Of a stretch of DNA of 64,000 bases, positions 63,021-64,000 are shown in pieces. The DNA comes from Brevundimonas sp. Lineage in GTDB: Bacteria > Pseudomonadota > Alphaproteobacteria > Caulobacterales > Caulobacteraceae. The stretch is from positions 1 through 64,000 of the forward strand of contig NZ_JAUXQZ010000047.1 of NCBI RefSeq assembly GCF_030682035.1, given 5' to 3'. Numbering within the stretch: the stretch's first letter is position 1; every line of letters begins with the position of its first letter. Made by a program: the position numbers and the translations under genes. The notes below the pieces were generated by a model, which made no database searches, was not told the DNA's origin, and saw only the letters and a list, made by a program, of their open reading frames with translations.

Positions 63021-63854
63021 TTAGCGAGCCTTCTTAACGTGGCGGGTACGGATGATGAACTTGTCCGTCGCCTTGTTCTTGCGGGTGCGGGTGCCCTTGG
63101 TGTCCTTGCCCCACGGCGTAACCGGGGTGCGACCACCAGAGGTCCGGCCTTCACCACCACCGTGCGGGTGGTCGATCGGGTTCATGGCGACGCCGCGAAC
63201 GTGCGGACGCCAGCCCATGTGACGGACGCGGCCGGCCTTGCCGAGGTTCTGGTTCATGTGGTCGGGGTTCGAAACCGCGCCCACCGTGGCCATGCAGCCG
63301 TCCAGAACCATGCGAAGCTCGCCCGAGCCGAGACGGATCTGGGCGTAGCCCTGATCGCGGCCGACCAGCTGGGCATAGGCGCCGGCCGAGCGGGCCAGCT
63401 GGGCGCCCTTGCCCGGCTTCATTTCGACATTGTGGATGATCGTGCCGACCGGCACCGAGCGCAGCGGCATCGCATTGCCCGGCTTCACATCGACCTTTTC
63501 GCCGGCCACGACCGTGTCGCCCGCCTTCAGGCGTTGCGGCGCGATGATGTAGGCCTTTTCGCCGTCCTCATAGATCACGAGGGCGATGAAGGCGGTCCGG
63601 TTCGGATCGTATTCCAGCCGCTCGACGGTCGCCGTGGCGAACTTGCGGCGCTTGAAGTCGATCTTGCGGTACAGCGTCTTGGCGCCGCCGCCGCGGAAGC
63701 GGACGGCGATACGACCACCGGCTCCGCGACCGCCCGACTTGGTCAGGCCTTCGGTCAGCGACTTTTCGGGGCGTCCCTTGTGGAGCTCCGAACGGTCGAT
63801 CAGCACCAGGGCGCGACGGCCCGGCGATGTCGGATTGTAGGTTTTCAAGGCCAT
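63021..63854 (-). CDS. rplB: 50S ribosomal protein L2
   Basis: 277 residues. [27 protein letters not shown] at the N terminus and [47 protein letters not shown] at the C terminus, with the conserved His of the peptidyl-transferase contact. 4 bp after rplW. Confidence 0.98.
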   Translation of the reverse strand: MALKTYNPTSPGRRALVLIDRSELHKGRPEKSLTEGLTKSGGRGAGGRIAVRFRGGGAKTLYRKIDFKRRKFATATVERLEYDPNRTAFIALVIYEDGEKAYIIAPQRLKAGDTVVAGEKVDVKPGNAMPLRSVPVGTIIHNVEMKPGKGAQLARSAGAYAQLVGRDQGYAQIRLGSGELRMVLDGCMATVGAVSNPDHMNQNLGKAGRVRHMGWRPHVRGVAMNPIDHPHGGGEGRTSGGRTPVTPWGKDTKGTRTRKNKATDKFIIRTRHVKKAR

Positions 63855-63858
63855 CTGA

Positions 63859-64000
63859 TCAGAGCCCCGTGGTGACGTCGATCGACTGGCCTTCAGCCAG
63901 CGTCACGATCGCTTTTTTGATGTCGACCCGACGGCCCATGATGCCGCGGAAGCGCTTGGTCTTGCCCTTCTGGACCAGGGTGTTGACCTTCAGGACGTTG
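63859..64000 (-). CDS. rplW: 50S ribosomal protein L23, 3' part only
   Basis: The minus-strand frame enters from the right edge and stops at 63859 (TGA). The 46 visible residues [46 protein letters not shown] are the C-terminal half of L23. The start is outside the window. Confidence 0.95.
   Translation of the reverse strand, partial: NVLKVNTLVQKGKTKRFRGIMGRRVDIKKAIVTLAEGQSIDVTTGL

Overview
The window is a high-GC alphaproteobacterial chromosome segment, most likely from the order Caulobacterales and probably Brevundimonas or a close relative. The evidence is a CC0125/CC1285-type lipoprotein, two DUF2336 proteins, an HPt protein, an HWE-type histidine kinase, the zinc-free long form of S14, a short-LID adenylate kinase, GTP-type PEP carboxykinase, an ATP12 chaperone, and intergenic CtrA-like TTAA-N7-TTAA near matches. 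The genus is inferred from gene content only.

Layout. 1-8762: the tail of an NrtR-like NUDIX regulator, tRNA-Ser(CGA), an aldehyde dehydrogenase divergent from a fused HyuA-HyuB 5-oxoprolinase, then a tight DUF969-DUF979-DUF2891 run that looks like a 5-oxoproline (pyroglutamate) uptake and use module, and tRNA-Thr(TGU). 8856-17692: feoAB with a Fur-like site, a lipoprotein cytochrome c, an RND efflux pump with its adaptor, an outer-membrane protein and a class II aldolase. 17836-24344: two DUF2336 proteins around NAD kinase and an HPt protein, a lytic transglycosylase, a TonB-like protein and a glycine-oxidase-like enzyme. 24440-31089: pckG with a perfect 18-bp palindrome upstream, a DUF938 methyltransferase, a GlcG/HbpS protein, a pseudouridine synthase, an HWE kinase, and a glutaredoxin-MauE fusion facing a MerR regulator.

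31100-43300 is the accessory-like part. It holds a GIY-YIG nuclease next to a 251-bp nested inverted repeat. A low-GC two-gene cassette (HNH protein plus Abi-C/HEPN protein) abuts a tyrosine phosphatase gene that has lost its normal start codon. There are five copies of a two-hairpin repeat, one inverted pair of which brackets a DUF559 nuclease gene, and a DUF1778-GNAT toxin-antitoxin pair. Housekeeping genes lie in between: pccB, ATP12, a HAD phosphatase, two RluA-type synthases and crcB.

43318-50570 carries rarA, two VOC proteins, a Do-type protease, an NPP-type phosphodiesterase, an ABC exporter and a GNAT enzyme. 50766-64000 is the S10-spc-alpha ribosomal cluster on the minus strand, from the 3' part of rplW to rplQ, ending in a strong intrinsic terminator. 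A proline-rich TonB-like gene is lodged between adk and rpsM, and rpsM has its own promoter-like sequence downstream of it.

The best candidates for undescribed biology are the HNH/Abi-C-HEPN cassette, the repeat-bracketed nuclease genes, the MerR-controlled glutaredoxin-MauE protein and the 5-oxoprolinase-DUF969-DUF979-DUF2891 module.
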